In this document: one piece after another, positions 1 to 10,949 of the stretch | How positions within the stretch are numbered: position 1 is the stretch's first letter | Layout: each line of letters starts with the position of its first letter | Assembly: GCA_002083775.1 (NCBI GenBank) | Contig: MTEI01000002.1 | Coordinates: forward strand, 607,662-671,661 | From: Rhodoferax ferrireducens | GTDB lineage: Bacteria > Pseudomonadota > Gammaproteobacteria > Burkholderiales > Burkholderiaceae_C | Length of the DNA stretch: 64,000 nucleotides | Direction of reading: 5' to 3' | The notes under the pieces: model-generated | Databases searched by the model: none | The model's input: the letters and a program-made list of their open reading frames with translations, nothing else | Told to the model about the DNA's origin: nothing | Made by a program: the position numbers and the translations under genes

Positions 1-80
1 GTTCGGCGTCTGGCCGGGTTCAGAAATTTGTAATAGCGCCATGGTATGTAAAAGGGTGCAAGGCCCGTTGGGCCGGTGGC

Positions 81-599
81 TCAGGTTTCGATCTGGTCAA
101 GCCGCTTGTTCACGTCGTCTTCAAAGCGTTCAACAAACATCAGCGCCCGAACTTGGCCAACAGCCTCGGCAAACGCCTGACTGTCGTCCATCAAACGCTC
201 TATTTTTTGAAGCATCTCACGCTTGGCCTGCTGGACCTGCAGGCTGATTTGCTCCAGAGCCTGGGTGCTGGTGGCATCGTCGAGCTCTTCGCGCCACTGC
301 ATTTGCTGCATGAGGAACGTGGCGGGCATGGCGGTGTTGTTTTCAGCGTTGACCGGCGCGCCGTGCAGTTCACACAGGTAGGCGGCACGCTTGAGCGGGT
401 CTTTCAGGCGCTGGTAGGCCTCGTTGATGCGCACCGACCATTGCATGGCCACACGCTGGGCAGCAGCACCCTGGTCGGCAAACTTGTCAGGGTGCGCCTG
501 GCGCTGCAGGTCTTTCCAGCGCGCATCAATTGCCGCGCGATCCTGACCAAAGCGCTGTTCAAGCCCGAACAGCGTGAAGTCGTCAGATTGGAGATTCAC
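81..599 (-). CDS. hscB: Fe-S protein assembly co-chaperone HscB (J-domain)
   Basis: J-domain HPDKF motif; position in isc operon order iscR-S-U-A-hscB. Confidence 0.93.
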   Translation of the reverse strand: MNLQSDDFTLFGLEQRFGQDRAAIDARWKDLQRQAHPDKFADQGAAAQRVAMQWSVRINEAYQRLKDPLKRAAYLCELHGAPVNAENNTAMPATFLMQQMQWREELDDATSTQALEQISLQVQQAKREMLQKIERLMDDSQAFAEAVGQVRALMFVERFEDDVNKRLDQIET

Positions 600-919
600 A
601 CCCGAAAAGACTCGCCACAGCCGCAGCGGTCTCGTTCCTTGGGGTTGTTGAACTTGAACCCTTCATTGAGCCCTTCGCGCGCAAAGTCCAGCTCGGTACC
701 GTCCAGGTAAACAAAGCTTTTGGGGTCCACAATGATCTTGACGCCCGGGGCTTCGAGCACCATGTCATCTTCGCCAACGCTGTCCACGTATTCAAGCGTG
801 TAAGCCATGCCGGAGCAGCCCGTGGTCTTGACGCCCAGGCGCACACCCACGCCCTGCCCACGTTTGGTCAGGTAGCGGGCAAGCTGCGAAATGGCCTTGT
901 CTGTCAGCGTAATAGCCAT
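596..919 (-). CDS. iscA: Iron-sulfur cluster assembly protein IscA
   Basis: A-type carrier motifs GCSGMAY...CGCGESF; isc operon context. Confidence 0.95.
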   Translation of the reverse strand: MAITLTDKAISQLARYLTKRGQGVGVRLGVKTTGCSGMAYTLEYVDSVGEDDMVLEAPGVKIIVDPKSFVYLDGTELDFAREGLNEGFKFNNPKERDRCGCGESFRV

Positions 920-991
920 GATGTCTTGAGGTTTCTGATTCAGTGCCTCGCCGCCACCAGGTCGGGCCCGGCGCGGCGATGAAGAGGGGGG

Positions 992-1390
992 TTAAGCCGT
1001 TTGTGCGTCAGTGTGTTTTTGGCGGTAGTCGCTGACTGCTGCCTTGATGGCGTCTTCCGCCAAAATCGAACAGTGGATTTTGACAGGTGGCAAGGCCAAT
1101 TCTTCGGCAATCTCGCTATTTTTCAGCGCAGCGGCCTGGTCCAGCGTCTTGCCCTTGACCCATTCGGTCACCAAGGAGCTGGACGCAATCGCCGAGCCAC
1201 AGCCGTAGGTCTTGAAGCGTGCGTCTTCAATCACGCCAGTCTCGGCGTTGACCTTGATCTGCAACTTCATCACGTCACCGCAAGCGGGCGCGCCCACCAT
1301 GCCGGTGCCAACCGAGTCGTCGCCCTTGTCAAACGAGCCAACGTTGCGGGGGTTTTCGTAGTGGTCCACCACTTTTTCAGAATATGCCAT
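992..1390 (-). CDS. iscU: Fe-S cluster scaffold IscU
   Basis: MAYSEKVVDHYENPRNVGSFDK, GAPACGDVMKLQI, LPPVKIHCSILAEDAIKAA. Confidence 0.97.
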   Translation of the reverse strand: MAYSEKVVDHYENPRNVGSFDKGDDSVGTGMVGAPACGDVMKLQIKVNAETGVIEDARFKTYGCGSAIASSSLVTEWVKGKTLDQAAALKNSEIAEELALPPVKIHCSILAEDAIKAAVSDYRQKHTDAQTA

Positions 1391-1424
1391 TTTGATTCTC
1401 CTGTTAGGTCAATGTTTCCAACTC

Positions 1425-1490
1425 TGGATGTCATCCCGGACTCGATCCGGGATCCATGGATTGCGGGTCAAGCCCGCAATGACATCACCT
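1425..1490. repeat. Palindromic intergenic repeat (GTCATCCCGGACTCGATCCGGGATCCATGG...GCGGGTCAAGCCCGCAATGACA)
   Basis: Two nested palindromes; related copies at 11607 and 58384. Confidence 0.8.
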
Positions 1491-2711
1491 CTAATGCGCT
1501 GCCCACTGGATGGTGGATATATCAATGCCTTCTTTGTACATGTCCCACAGCGGGCTGAGTTCTCGCAGTTTGGCCACGTTGAGCTTGATGGTGTCCACCG
1601 CGTAGTCAATCTCGGCCTCGGTGGTCCAGCGGCCAATGGTCATGCGCAGGCTGCTGTGGGCCAATTCGTCACTGCGGCCCAGGGCGCGCAGCACGTAACT
1701 GGGCTCCAGGCTGGCCGAGGTACAGGCCGAGCCACTGGAAACCGCCAGGCCCTTGATGCCCATGATCAGCGATTCGCCTTCCACATAATTGAAGCTCATG
1801 TTCAGGTTATGCGGCACGCGTTGCGTCAGGTGGCCGTTGATGAACACTTGCTCCACATCTTTCAAGCCAGCCAGCATGCGATCATGCAGCGCCTGGATGC
1901 GCACGTTTTCTGCTCCCATCTCTTCTTTGGCAATGCGGTAAGCCTCACCCATGCCGACACACTGGTGCGTGGGCAGGGTACCGCTGCGCATGCCGCGCTC
2001 ATGACCGCCACCGTGCATTTGCGCCTCGATGCGGATGCGTGGTTTGCGGCGCACAAACAGCGCGCCAATGCCTTTGGGGCCGTAGGTCTTGTGCGAGGTC
2101 AGGCTCATCAGGTCGATGGGCATCTGGCTGATGTCAAACGCCACGCGGCCGGTCGCCTGTGCCGCGTCCACATGAAAAATCACGCCCTGACTGCGACAAA
2201 TGGCACCGATAGCCGCCACGTCCTGAATCACGCCAATCTCGTTGTTCACATACATGACGCTGGCCAGGATGGTGTCCGGGCGAATGGCGGCTTTGAACAC
2301 CTCCAGGTCCAGCAGGCCATCGCTCTGCACATCGAGGTAGGTCACCTCAAAGCCTTGGCGCTCCAGTTCGCGGCAGGTGTCGAGCACGGCTTTGTGCTCG
2401 GTTTTCACCGTGATGATGTGTTTGCCCTTGGATTGGTAAAAGTACGCTGCGCCTTTGAGCGCCAAGTTGTTGGACTCTGTCGCGCCACTGGTCCAGACAA
2501 TTTCGCGCGGATCGGCGCCAATCAGCGCGGCCACTTGGCCACGCGCAGTTTCTACGGCGGCTTCAGCCTCCCAGCCCCAGGCATGACTGCGCGAGGCGGG
2601 GTTGCCAAAATGCTCGCGAAGCCAGGGAATCATGGCGTCCACCACGCGCTGGTCGCACGGGTTGGTGGCGCTGTAGTCCATGTAAATCGGGAAGTGCGGT
2701 GTGCTGTCCAT
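1491..2711 (-). CDS. iscS: Cysteine desulfurase IscS
   Basis: PLP Lys motif [16 protein letters not shown]; catalytic loop [21 protein letters not shown]. Confidence 0.97.
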   Translation of the reverse strand: MDSTPHFPIYMDYSATNPCDQRVVDAMIPWLREHFGNPASRSHAWGWEAEAAVETARGQVAALIGADPREIVWTSGATESNNLALKGAAYFYQSKGKHIITVKTEHKAVLDTCRELERQGFEVTYLDVQSDGLLDLEVFKAAIRPDTILASVMYVNNEIGVIQDVAAIGAICRSQGVIFHVDAAQATGRVAFDISQMPIDLMSLTSHKTYGPKGIGALFVRRKPRIRIEAQMHGGGHERGMRSGTLPTHQCVGMGEAYRIAKEEMGAENVRIQALHDRMLAGLKDVEQVFINGHLTQRVPHNLNMSFNYVEGESLIMGIKGLAVSSGSACTSASLEPSYVLRALGRSDELAHSSLRMTIGRWTTEAEIDYAVDTIKLNVAKLRELSPLWDMYKEGIDISTIQWAAH

Positions 2712-2740
2712 GGGTAAATCTCTGGCAGGTTGACGTTAAC

Positions 2741-3274
2741 TTACATTTTGGAGAAGGCATTGCCCAGCGCGAACACCGAGTTGGGCGCATTCACCCGCAT
2801 CGGCTGGATCGGCATGCTGGAAATGGCGCGTTTGAGGGTGGGTTTTTCTTCCAGCTCAAAACCCTTGGCCAATTGCTCGTCCACCAGCTTTTGCAGGCTG
2901 ACCGAGTCTAAAAACTCGACCATCTTGACGTTGAGTGAGTCCCACAGATCGTGTGTCATGCAGCGGTGGCCTTCGCCCAGGCAGTTGCCTTTGCCGCCGC
3001 ATTGGGTGGCGTCCAGCGGCTCGTCCACCGAGGTGATAATTTCAGCCACGGTGATGTTGTCGGCGGACTTGGCCAGCGTGTAGCCGCCGCCGGGGCCGCG
3101 GGTGGACTCCACCAGCGCATGGCGGCGCAGCTTGCCAAACAGCTGCTCCAGGTACGACAGAGAAATTTGTTGGCGCTGGCTGATCGCTGCCAGGGTAACG
3201 GGGCCAGCAGATTGGCGCAGCCCCAGATCAATCATCGCAGTGACCGCAAAACGGCCTTTGGTGGTGAGACGCAT
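2741..3274 (-). CDS. iscR: Rrf2-family Fe-S regulator IscR
   Basis: MRLTTKGRFAVTAMIDL; three-Cys cluster CGGKGNCLGEGHRCMTHDLW; first gene of isc operon. Confidence 0.96.
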   Translation of the reverse strand: MRLTTKGRFAVTAMIDLGLRQSAGPVTLAAISQRQQISLSYLEQLFGKLRRHALVESTRGPGGGYTLAKSADNITVAEIITSVDEPLDATQCGGKGNCLGEGHRCMTHDLWDSLNVKMVEFLDSVSLQKLVDEQLAKGFELEEKPTLKRAISSMPIQPMRVNAPNSVFALGNAFSKM

Positions 3275-3313
3275 GGCAAGCTCCTGACTTTCGGTTGATG
3301 ACTAGCCAGCTGT

Positions 3314-3338
3314 TTTGCCGACTAATTGAGTCAAGTAT
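3314..3338 (-). promoter_or_regulatory. Candidate IscR type 1 site upstream of iscR
   Basis: Minus strand ATACTTGACTCAATTAGTCGGCAAA fits the type 1 motif ATASYYGACTRwwwYAGTCRRSTAT at most positions. Confidence 0.75.
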
Positions 3339-3416
3339 ATCAAAAACCTAGCGCTGTAGTCGGATAAATAGACTGATTGGTATTTTTTTAAGGTTATTGC
3401 GGAAATTTACTAAATT

Positions 3417-3465
3417 TCATAGCTAACTGCCCTTTACCTATAGGGGCTAGAGGCCAATTTGATAC
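3417..3465 (+). repeat. Dispersed palindromic repeat family A, abutting uvrB stop
   Basis: CATAGCTAACTGCCCTTTACCTATAGGGGCTAGAGGCCAATTT. Confidence 0.85.
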
Positions 3466-5595
3466 TTAAGCCTTCAGGGGAATGACGCCCGCAATGTTGT
3501 CGGTGCCTGCCGCGCCAAAGGCCTGCTCTTTCAAAATAGCCAGCTGATCACGCACCCGCGCAGCTTTTTCAAACTCCAGATTGCGGGCGTGTTCGAGCAT
3601 GAGTTTTTCCAGGCGCTTGATCTCGCGCGAGATGTCTTTTTCGCTCATCTCTTCCACCTGCGCACGCTGCAAAGCGTCGCGCTCCAGCTTCTCAGCCTCT
3701 TTGCCGGCCTTTTCGCTGTAGACGCCGTCGATCAAGTCGCGCACTTCCTTGATGATGCTGCGCGGCGTGATGCCGTTTTTCAGGTTGTGCGCCACCTGCT
3801 TGGCGCGGCGGCGCTGGGTTTCGCCCATGGCGCGCTCCATGGAGTTGGTGATCTTGTCGGCATACAAAATCGCCCTGCCCTCCACATTGCGCGCGGCACG
3901 GCCAATGGTCTGGATCAGCGAGCGCTCGGAGCGCAAAAAACCTTCCTTGTCGGCGTCCAGAATGGCGACCAGTGAGACTTCGGGAATGTCCAGCCCTTCA
4001 CGCAGCAGGTTGATGCCCACGAGCACGTCAAAGGTGCCCAGGCGCAGGTCGCGGATGATCTCGACCCGCTCCACCGTGTCAATGTCACTGTGCAGGTAGC
4101 GTACTTTGACGCCGTTGTCACTCAAATAGTCGGTGAGCTGCTCGGCCATGCGTTTGGTGAGGGTGGTGATCAGCACCCGCTCGTGTTTGTCGACGCGGAT
4201 GCGGATTTCTTGCAACACGTCGTCCACCTGGCTGGTGGCTGGGCGCACTTCCACCTCGGGGTCAACCAGACCGGTCGGGCGCACCAGTTGCTCCACCACT
4301 TGACCGGCGTGGTCTTTTTCCCATTGCGCGGGCGTGGCGGAGACAAAAATCGCCTGGCGCATACGCGTCTCAAATTCTTCAAAGCGCAGCGGCCGGTTGT
4401 CCAGCGCGCTGGGTAACCTGAAGCCGTATTCCACCAGCGTGGTCTTGCGCGAGCGGTCGCCGTTGTACATGCCGCCAAACTGGCCAATCAACACGTGCGA
4501 CTCGTCCAGAAACATCACCGCGTCTTTGGGCAGGTAGTCGGTCAGCGTGGCGGGTGGCTCACCAGGGGCGGCACCACTCAGATGCCGGGAATAGTTTTCG
4601 ATGCCCTTGCAGTGGCCAACCTCGCTGAGCATTTCCAGGTCAAACCGGGTGCGCTGCTCGATACGCTGCGCTTCCACCAGCTTGCCTTGGCCCACGAACT
4701 CCTTGATGCGGGCCGCCAGTTCAAGCTTGATCGCTTCGACCGCAGACAACACCTGCTCGCGCGGCGTCACGTAATGACTGCTGGGATAGACGGTGAAGCG
4801 AGGAATCTTTTGGCGGATGCGCCCGGTCAGCGGGTCAAACAGTTGCAGGCTCTCGATCTCGTCGTCAAACAGCTCGACCCGGATCGCCATCTCGGAGTGT
4901 TCGGCCGGAAAAATGTCGATGGTGTCGCCGCGCACCCGAAACGCACCGCGTGAAAAATCAATGTCGTTGCGTTGGTACTGCATACGCACCAGCTGCGCAA
5001 TCATGTCGCGCTGGCCCATCTTGTCACCGGCGCGCAGCGTCATCACCATCTTGTGGTACGCCTCAGGCTGGCCAATGCCGTAGATGGCCGACACGGTGGC
5101 GACGATCACCACGTCACGCCGCTCCAGCACACTTTTGGTGCAGCTCAGGCGCATCTGCTCGATGTGTTCGTTGATGGCCGAGTCTTTTTCAATGAACAAG
5201 TCGCGCTGCGGTACATAGGCCTCGGGCTGGTAATAGTCGTAGTAGCTGACGAAATACTCCACCGCGTTCTTCGGGAAAAACTCGCGGAACTCGCTGTACA
5301 ACTGCGCCGCCAGCGTTTTGTTGGGTGCAAAAACAATAGCAGGCCGCCCAAGCCGGGCAATCACATTGGCCATGGTGAAGGTTTTGCCGGAGCCGGTGAC
5401 ACCCAGCAACGTCTGGAACACCTCGCCGTCTTCCACACCTTCTACCAGCTGGTTGATGGCCTCGGGCTGGTCACCGGCAGGTGGGTACGGCTGGTACAGC
5501 TCAAAGGGCGAGCCCGGAAAGCTGACAAACTGGCCGGTGCGGATGTGCTCGGCATCGTCAGAAGGAACAAGCGTGATCGGTGTGGGCGCGGACAT
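3466..5595 (-). CDS. uvrB: Excinuclease ABC subunit UvrB
   Basis: Walker [15 protein letters not shown]; UvrB helicase motifs; C-terminal UVR domain. Confidence 0.97.
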   Translation of the reverse strand: MSAPTPITLVPSDDAEHIRTGQFVSFPGSPFELYQPYPPAGDQPEAINQLVEGVEDGEVFQTLLGVTGSGKTFTMANVIARLGRPAIVFAPNKTLAAQLYSEFREFFPKNAVEYFVSYYDYYQPEAYVPQRDLFIEKDSAINEHIEQMRLSCTKSVLERRDVVIVATVSAIYGIGQPEAYHKMVMTLRAGDKMGQRDMIAQLVRMQYQRNDIDFSRGAFRVRGDTIDIFPAEHSEMAIRVELFDDEIESLQLFDPLTGRIRQKIPRFTVYPSSHYVTPREQVLSAVEAIKLELAARIKEFVGQGKLVEAQRIEQRTRFDLEMLSEVGHCKGIENYSRHLSGAAPGEPPATLTDYLPKDAVMFLDESHVLIGQFGGMYNGDRSRKTTLVEYGFRLPSALDNRPLRFEEFETRMRQAIFVSATPAQWEKDHAGQVVEQLVRPTGLVDPEVEVRPATSQVDDVLQEIRIRVDKHERVLITTLTKRMAEQLTDYLSDNGVKVRYLHSDIDTVERVEIIRDLRLGTFDVLVGINLLREGLDIPEVSLVAILDADKEGFLRSERSLIQTIGRAARNVEGRAILYADKITNSMERAMGETQRRRAKQVAHNLKNGITPRSIIKEVRDLIDGVYSEKAGKEAEKLERDALQRAQVEEMSEKDISREIKRLEKLMLEHARNLEFEKAARVRDQLAILKEQAFGAAGTDNIAGVIPLKA

Positions 5596-5994
5596 GGGGT
5601 GGGTGCAATCGGTTGGAGGCAACCGAGCATGTTATCCAACTCCGTTCAGGCAAGCAGGCAGTGGATGCGATCCAAACTGTTGTGGTCTCTCCCGCTGTCA
5701 AAGTCAACGTTTCATGTCAAACCCGGCTGATTGGGCAAACACCAGCGTGTCAACTTGTGCCCAACATCTCTATTTCAAAAAGCGCGTTGGACGAATCCGC
5801 ATGATGACCATCGTTTCTTTCAGACCCGCAGCGCCCTGAAAGGCCAGCGGGCCGTTCGTCGAGCAATACCCCTGATAGCAACGTGTGATTACGATATCTG
5901 GAAAATTGAACTCGTTGGTAACTTTTTGACTTTTAGCGTCAACCAACGCAACCAACCAGTTCAATTCCTTTTCAATCCCTTCTTCGAGGTGACC

Positions 5995-6168
5995 ATGCGC
6001 TCTGATCTGAATGAATTCGTGACCAAGTACCTCACCCTCGTTGGTGCCACCGTGATGGCCGTGGGTTTTGTGGCCTTTGTGGCCACGTCTTACGATGAAA
6101 CCCGTGCCGAGGGCCAGACCAGCGCCGTGCAGGGCAGCATCGCACCCAGCCAGACCACCGGCTCTTGA
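5995..6168 (+). CDS. Small single-TM hypothetical protein (57 aa)
   Basis: ATG with upstream GAGGT; one hydrophobic segment YLTLVGATVMAVGFVAFVAT. Confidence 0.55.
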   Translation: MRSDLNEFVTKYLTLVGATVMAVGFVAFVATSYDETRAEGQTSAVQGSIAPSQTTGS

Positions 6169-6297
6169 GCGTGTGTTGACCCCCGGCCAGGCAGCGCCGG
6201 GATAGGGTCTGGGCAGGGTCCAAGTTGTCAGTAAAATGCCGGGTTGTCCGGCCACAGGCTGGTCTTGCGCCCTCACCCCACTCCACAGGACCCTCTC

Positions 6298-7494
6298 ATG
6301 TCACTCTTTTCTGCTGTCGAAATGGCCCCCCGCGACCCGATTCTGGGTCTCAACGAGCAATTCAACGCCGACACCAACCCTGCCAAGGTCAACCTGGGTG
6401 TAGGCGTTTACTTTGACGACAACGGCAAGCTGCCCCTGCTGCAGTGCGTGCAGGCCTTTGAGAAAACCATGATGGACAAGCCCACCGCCCGTGGCTACCT
6501 GCCCATCGACGGTATTGCCGCCTACGACGCTGCCGTCAAAGGCCTGGTGTTTGGTGCCGACAGCGAGCCCGTCCGCAATGGCCGCGTAGCCACCATTCAG
6601 GCTTTGGGTGGCACCGGTGGCCTCAAAATTGGCGCCGATTTTCTCAAGCGCCTCAACCCCGATGCCAAGGTGCTGATTTCTGACCCCAGCTGGGAAAATC
6701 ACCGCGCGCTGTTCACCAACGCCGGTTTCACCGTGGAAAGCTACCGCTACTACGATCCCGCAACCCGTGGCCTGGACTTTCCCGGCATGCTGGCCGACCT
6801 GAACGCCGCCGCACCCGGCACCGTGGTGGTGTTGCACGCCTGCTGCCACAACCCCACCGGCTACGACATCACCCCGGCGCAGTGGGACGACGTCATTGCC
6901 GTGGTCAAGGCGAAAAACCTGACCGCTTTCCTGGACATGGCTTACCAAGGCTTTGGTTACGGCATTGCGGAAGACGGGGCGGTGATCGGCAAGTTTGTCG
7001 ACGCCGGACTGGACTTTTTTGTCTCCACCTCTTTTTCCAAGAGCTTCAGCCTGTACGGCGAACGCGTCGGCGCCCTGAGCGTGTTGTGCGCCAACAAGGA
7101 AGAAGCCGCCCGCGTGCTGAGCCAGCTCAAGATCGTCATTCGCACCAACTACAGCAACCCGCCCACCCACGGCGGCGCCATCGTGGCCGGTGTGCTTAAC
7201 AACCCCGAGCTGCGCGCCCTGTGGGAAGGCGAGCTGGGCGAGATGCGCGTGCGCATCAAGGCCATGCGCCAGAAGCTGGTCGACGGCCTGAAGGCCGCTG
7301 GCGTGCAGCAGGACATGAGTTTCATCACCCAGCAGATCGGCATGTTCAGCTACTCGGGCCTCTCCAAAGACCAGATGGTGCGCCTGCGCAACGAGTTTGG
7401 TGTGTACGGCACCGACACCGGCCGCATGTGTGTGGCGGCACTCAACAGCAAGAACATTGACTACGTCTGCGCCTGCATCGCCAAAGTGGTCTGA
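6298..7494 (+). CDS. Aromatic amino acid / aspartate aminotransferase (class I)
   Basis: MSLFSAVEMAPRDPILGLNEQFNAD; PLP Lys motif STSFSKSFSLYGERVGAL. Confidence 0.93.
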   Translation: MSLFSAVEMAPRDPILGLNEQFNADTNPAKVNLGVGVYFDDNGKLPLLQCVQAFEKTMMDKPTARGYLPIDGIAAYDAAVKGLVFGADSEPVRNGRVATIQALGGTGGLKIGADFLKRLNPDAKVLISDPSWENHRALFTNAGFTVESYRYYDPATRGLDFPGMLADLNAAAPGTVVVLHACCHNPTGYDITPAQWDDVIAVVKAKNLTAFLDMAYQGFGYGIAEDGAVIGKFVDAGLDFFVSTSFSKSFSLYGERVGALSVLCANKEEAARVLSQLKIVIRTNYSNPPTHGGAIVAGVLNNPELRALWEGELGEMRVRIKAMRQKLVDGLKAAGVQQDMSFITQQIGMFSYSGLSKDQMVRLRNEFGVYGTDTGRMCVAALNSKNIDYVCACIAKVV

Positions 7495-7511
7495 TCTTCA
7501 AGCTTATATAA

Positions 7512-7560
7512 GAAATAGCTGCCTAGCCCTTATGCTGTAAGGGCTGGTAGCTATTTTTTT
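7512..7560 (+). terminator. Hairpin plus T-run downstream of the aminotransferase, built from a family A repeat
   Basis: AATAGCTGCCTAGCCCTTATGCTGTAAGGGCTGGTAGCTATTTTTTT. Confidence 0.8.
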
Positions 7561-7577
7561 ATGAGTCAATACCTGAC

Positions 7578-8396
7578 ATGACCAGCCTCAACATCATCGG
7601 TGCTGGCCGCGTTGGCCAGACGCTGGGGCGGCTGTTTCATGACACTGGGGTGTTCAGCATCCAGGCGGTGCTGGCCCGCACGCCCGCCAGCGCGCAGGTG
7701 GCGCAACATGTCATCGGCGCAGGTTGGGCGGCCACAGACCTGGGCGCTTTGCCACAGGCTGATGTCTGGATGCTGTCGGTGCCCGACACCCAGATCGCCC
7801 CGATGGCTGAAGCGCTGGCGGCTTTGACGTGCACCGCAGGCCTGCGCCCGGCCCTGGCTTTCCACTGCAGCGGCGCGCTGGGCTCGGACGAACTGGCACC
7901 CCTGCGCCAAGCGGGCTGGCAGGTGGCCAGCGCGCACCCGTTGTTGAGTTTTGCCCGGCCAGAACTGGCGCTGACGCAATTCGCGGGCACACCCTGCGCG
8001 CTGGAAGGGGACGCCCAGGCGCTGCCAAGCCTGCAAACGGCTTTCCAGCGCATTGGCGGCCAGTGCTTCATGCTGCAGGCGCAGCACAAACTGCTCTACC
8101 ACGCTGGTGCCGTTTTTGCCACCAACTTTTTACCGGTGCTGCAGGATCTGGCCGAGCAGTTGTGGCAGCACAGCGGCATGCCCGCTGAACTGGCACCACA
8201 CCTGCGTGCCACCCTGCTGCACAACGCCGTCAACAACATCGTGGCGCTTGGGCCCCAGGCCGCCCTGACCGGCCCGGCAGCCCGTGGCGATGCGGCGCTG
8301 GTGGCGCGCCAAAGCCAGGCGGTGAGCCAGTGGAACGCCGATGCCGGTGCCGCATACGACGCACTCAGCACGCTGGCAAAACGGCTGGCCAGATAA
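7578..8396 (+). CDS. Rossmann-like / DUF2520 domain protein
   Basis: N-terminal LNIIGAGRVGQTLGRLF; DUF2520-like C-terminal half. Confidence 0.8.
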   Translation: MTSLNIIGAGRVGQTLGRLFHDTGVFSIQAVLARTPASAQVAQHVIGAGWAATDLGALPQADVWMLSVPDTQIAPMAEALAALTCTAGLRPALAFHCSGALGSDELAPLRQAGWQVASAHPLLSFARPELALTQFAGTPCALEGDAQALPSLQTAFQRIGGQCFMLQAQHKLLYHAGAVFATNFLPVLQDLAEQLWQHSGMPAELAPHLRATLLHNAVNNIVALGPQAALTGPAARGDAALVARQSQAVSQWNADAGAAYDALSTLAKRLAR

Positions 8397-8439
8397 AACG
8401 CAGCAGGCCCTTGCTCCGGGGACGCCATGACGGCCCTCT

Positions 8440-9288
8440 TTAACGATCACCCCAGACCACCGAGCGCATCGAGATGGAGGCCGCCTGAAAGTCAGCATTG
8501 AAGAACTTTGGCTTTTCACCCAGGCTGGCGGCCGCGGCCGCATACAGCAGTGGCAAAAAGTGCTCGTGGCTGGGGTGTGACAGGCGGGCGATCGTTCCCA
8601 GTTTCTGAAAATCCTGCAGCGCCTGCAGATCGCCCACCTGCAGAACCCCGGTGATGGTGTCATCAAATTCACGGGCCCAGTCAAAAGTTTGATCCGGCCG
8701 GGCATCACCTTGCATGGTGCCCAGGTTGTGCACGATGTTGCCGCTGGCCACTATCAACAAGCCAAGCTCTCGCAACGGGGCAAGCTGCCGGCCCAGAGCC
8801 AGATGTTCAGAAGGCGGGCGGCGGACATCCATGCTGAGCTGGATCACCGGAATGTCAGCCGCCGGGAACATCGGCTTCAAAACACCCCAGGCCCCATGAT
8901 CCAGGCCCCAGGTGTGCTCATCAAGTTGCAGCGGCTGCTGGTTGTGCGGCTGGCGCAGAAACTCCGACAACGCCAGCGCGGCTTCGGGGAACCCGGGTGC
9001 CGGATACTGCTGCTCAAACAGCACTTTGGGAAAGCCACCAAAGTCATGGACGGTTTTGGGCTGCGCCATGGCAGTCAGCCACCAACCGTCGGTCAGCCAG
9101 TGCGCTGATACACACACAATGAGTCGCGGGCGCGGCCATGTCAGACCAAATTGCGAACCCAGTGCCTGCCAGCTTTGGAAATAGCTGTTGCCGGGCAACG
9201 CGTTCATGGGGCTCCCGTGACCCAGAAAAAGCACGGGCAAAGGCTCAGTTTTGGAAAGAAGGCGCGTGATGGGTGGGTTTGCGGTCAT
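8440..9288 (-). CDS. LigB-type extradiol dioxygenase (4,5-DOPA dioxygenase family)
   Basis: LFLGHGSPMNAL; VCVSAHW; DHGAWGVL motifs. Confidence 0.88.
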   Translation of the reverse strand: MTANPPITRLLSKTEPLPVLFLGHGSPMNALPGNSYFQSWQALGSQFGLTWPRPRLIVCVSAHWLTDGWWLTAMAQPKTVHDFGGFPKVLFEQQYPAPGFPEAALALSEFLRQPHNQQPLQLDEHTWGLDHGAWGVLKPMFPAADIPVIQLSMDVRRPPSEHLALGRQLAPLRELGLLIVASGNIVHNLGTMQGDARPDQTFDWAREFDDTITGVLQVGDLQALQDFQKLGTIARLSHPSHEHFLPLLYAAAAASLGEKPKFFNADFQAASISMRSVVWGDR

Positions 9289-9377
9289 TTCTTTGTCATC
9301 TTGGTGATTCAACTGATGTATTTTTCGGCCAGTCCTGCTATATTGCACTGCAACATTTTCATTCTAAAGGGGACGCC

Positions 9378-10949
9378 GTGCTCTACAAGTTTTATGAAAC
9401 CCAACGCTCATTGATAGAACCGTTGACCGATTTGGCGGCATCCGCTGCCAAGATCTACGCCAATCCGCTTTCCCTATGGGGCCAACACCCATTGGCGCAG
9501 CGTATCTCGGCCGGCTACGACCTGATGCACCGCCTGGGCAAAGACTACGAAAAGCCCGAATTCGGCCTGCGCACCGCCGATGTGGATGGTGTCGATGTGG
9601 CCATCCATGAGCGCGTGGAGCTGAAAAAGCCATTTTGCGAGCTGCGCCGTTTCAAGCGTTATACCGATGACCTTGCGACCCTGTCCAAGCTGAAAGACCA
9701 GCCGGCGGTGCTGATCGTGGCACCCCTGTCAGGCCACTACGCCACGCTGCTGCGCGATACGGTCAAGACCATGCTCAAAGACCACAAGGTCTACATCACC
9801 GACTGGACCAACGCGCGTCTGGTGCCGCTCAGCGAGGGTGACTTCCACCTGGACGACTACGTCAACTATGTGCAGGAATTTATCCGCCATGTGCAAAAAC
9901 TGTACGGCAACTGCCATGTGATGAGCGTCTGCCAGCCCACCGTGCCGGTGCTGGCTGCCGTGTCGCTGATGGCCAGCCGCGGCGAGCTCACCCCCTTGAG
10001 CATGGTGATGATGGGCGGCCCGATTGACGCCAGCAAGTCACCCACCAAGGTCAACAATTTGGCCATGAACAAGAAGATGAGCTGGTTTGAAAACAACGTG
10101 ATTTACCGCGTGCCCAGCCGCTTCCCCGGTGCCGGGCGCAAGGTGTACCCGGGCTTTTTGCAGCATTCAGGCTTTGTGGCCATGAACCCCAGCAACCACG
10201 CCCGCAGCCACTACGATTATTTTCAGGACCTGATCAAGGGCGACCGCTCCAGTGCCGAAACCCACCGGGCGTTCTATGACGAGTACAACGCCGTGCTGGA
10301 CATGGACGCCAATTACTACCTGCAGACCATCCAGACCGTGTTCCAGGACTTCAAGCTGGTCAACGGCACCTGGGACGTGCGCGGCGTGGACGGCCAGATC
10401 GAGCATGTGAGCCCGCAAGACATCCAAACCACCGCGCTGCTGAGCGTGGAGGGTGAGTTGGACGATATCTCTGGCTCCGGCCAGACCGAAGCGGTGCACA
10501 GCATTTGCAGCGGCGTGCCCAAGGCCATGCAGGAGCACTACGAGGTGGAAGGTGCGGGCCACTACGGTATTTTTGCCGGGCGGCGCTGGCGCGAAATGGT
10601 CTACCCGAAGGTGAAGGCGTTCATCCTGCGTTATCAGCCTCAGCCGGTGGCCAGCACGCCGACCCTGCCCGCCAGCGTAGCGGTTGCTGCCAGTGCTGAA
10701 TCGGCCGCGCCTGTGGCAGCTGCGCCGGTGGCTGCTGCCACCGTTGCCGCACCGAAGAAGCCAATCAAAACCGTTGCCAAAGCGGCGGCCAAGCGGGTCA
10801 AAGCGCCTGCCGCCACCCTAGCTGCCACGAAAGCGGCCGTGGTAACGGTGGCACCTGTGGGACCTGTGGCTGAAGCGGTAGCTGCAGCCGCCCCTGCCAG
10901 GGCCGCCAAGCCTGCCGCCCGCAAAAAGGCCGCCCCCCGCCTGGCATGA
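9378..10949 (+). CDS. phaZ: Intracellular polyhydroxyalkanoate depolymerase with Ala/Lys/Pro-rich tail
   Basis: GTG start; MLYKFYETQRSLIEPLTDLAASAAKIYANP; HVMSVCQPTVPVLAAVSLM; C-terminal PKKPIKTVAKAAAKRVKAPAATLAATKAA. Confidence 0.88.
   Translation: MLYKFYETQRSLIEPLTDLAASAAKIYANPLSLWGQHPLAQRISAGYDLMHRLGKDYEKPEFGLRTADVDGVDVAIHERVELKKPFCELRRFKRYTDDLATLSKLKDQPAVLIVAPLSGHYATLLRDTVKTMLKDHKVYITDWTNARLVPLSEGDFHLDDYVNYVQEFIRHVQKLYGNCHVMSVCQPTVPVLAAVSLMASRGELTPLSMVMMGGPIDASKSPTKVNNLAMNKKMSWFENNVIYRVPSRFPGAGRKVYPGFLQHSGFVAMNPSNHARSHYDYFQDLIKGDRSSAETHRAFYDEYNAVLDMDANYYLQTIQTVFQDFKLVNGTWDVRGVDGQIEHVSPQDIQTTALLSVEGELDDISGSGQTEAVHSICSGVPKAMQEHYEVEGAGHYGIFAGRRWREMVYPKVKAFILRYQPQPVASTPTLPASVAVAASAESAAPVAAAPVAAATVAAPKKPIKTVAKAAAKRVKAPAATLAATKAAVVTVAPVGPVAEAVAAAAPARAAKPAARKKAAPRLA

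Noticed and set aside
1392-2717. 441-aa plus-strand ORF over iscS
   Set aside because: Antisense artefact of iscS, low-complexity composition
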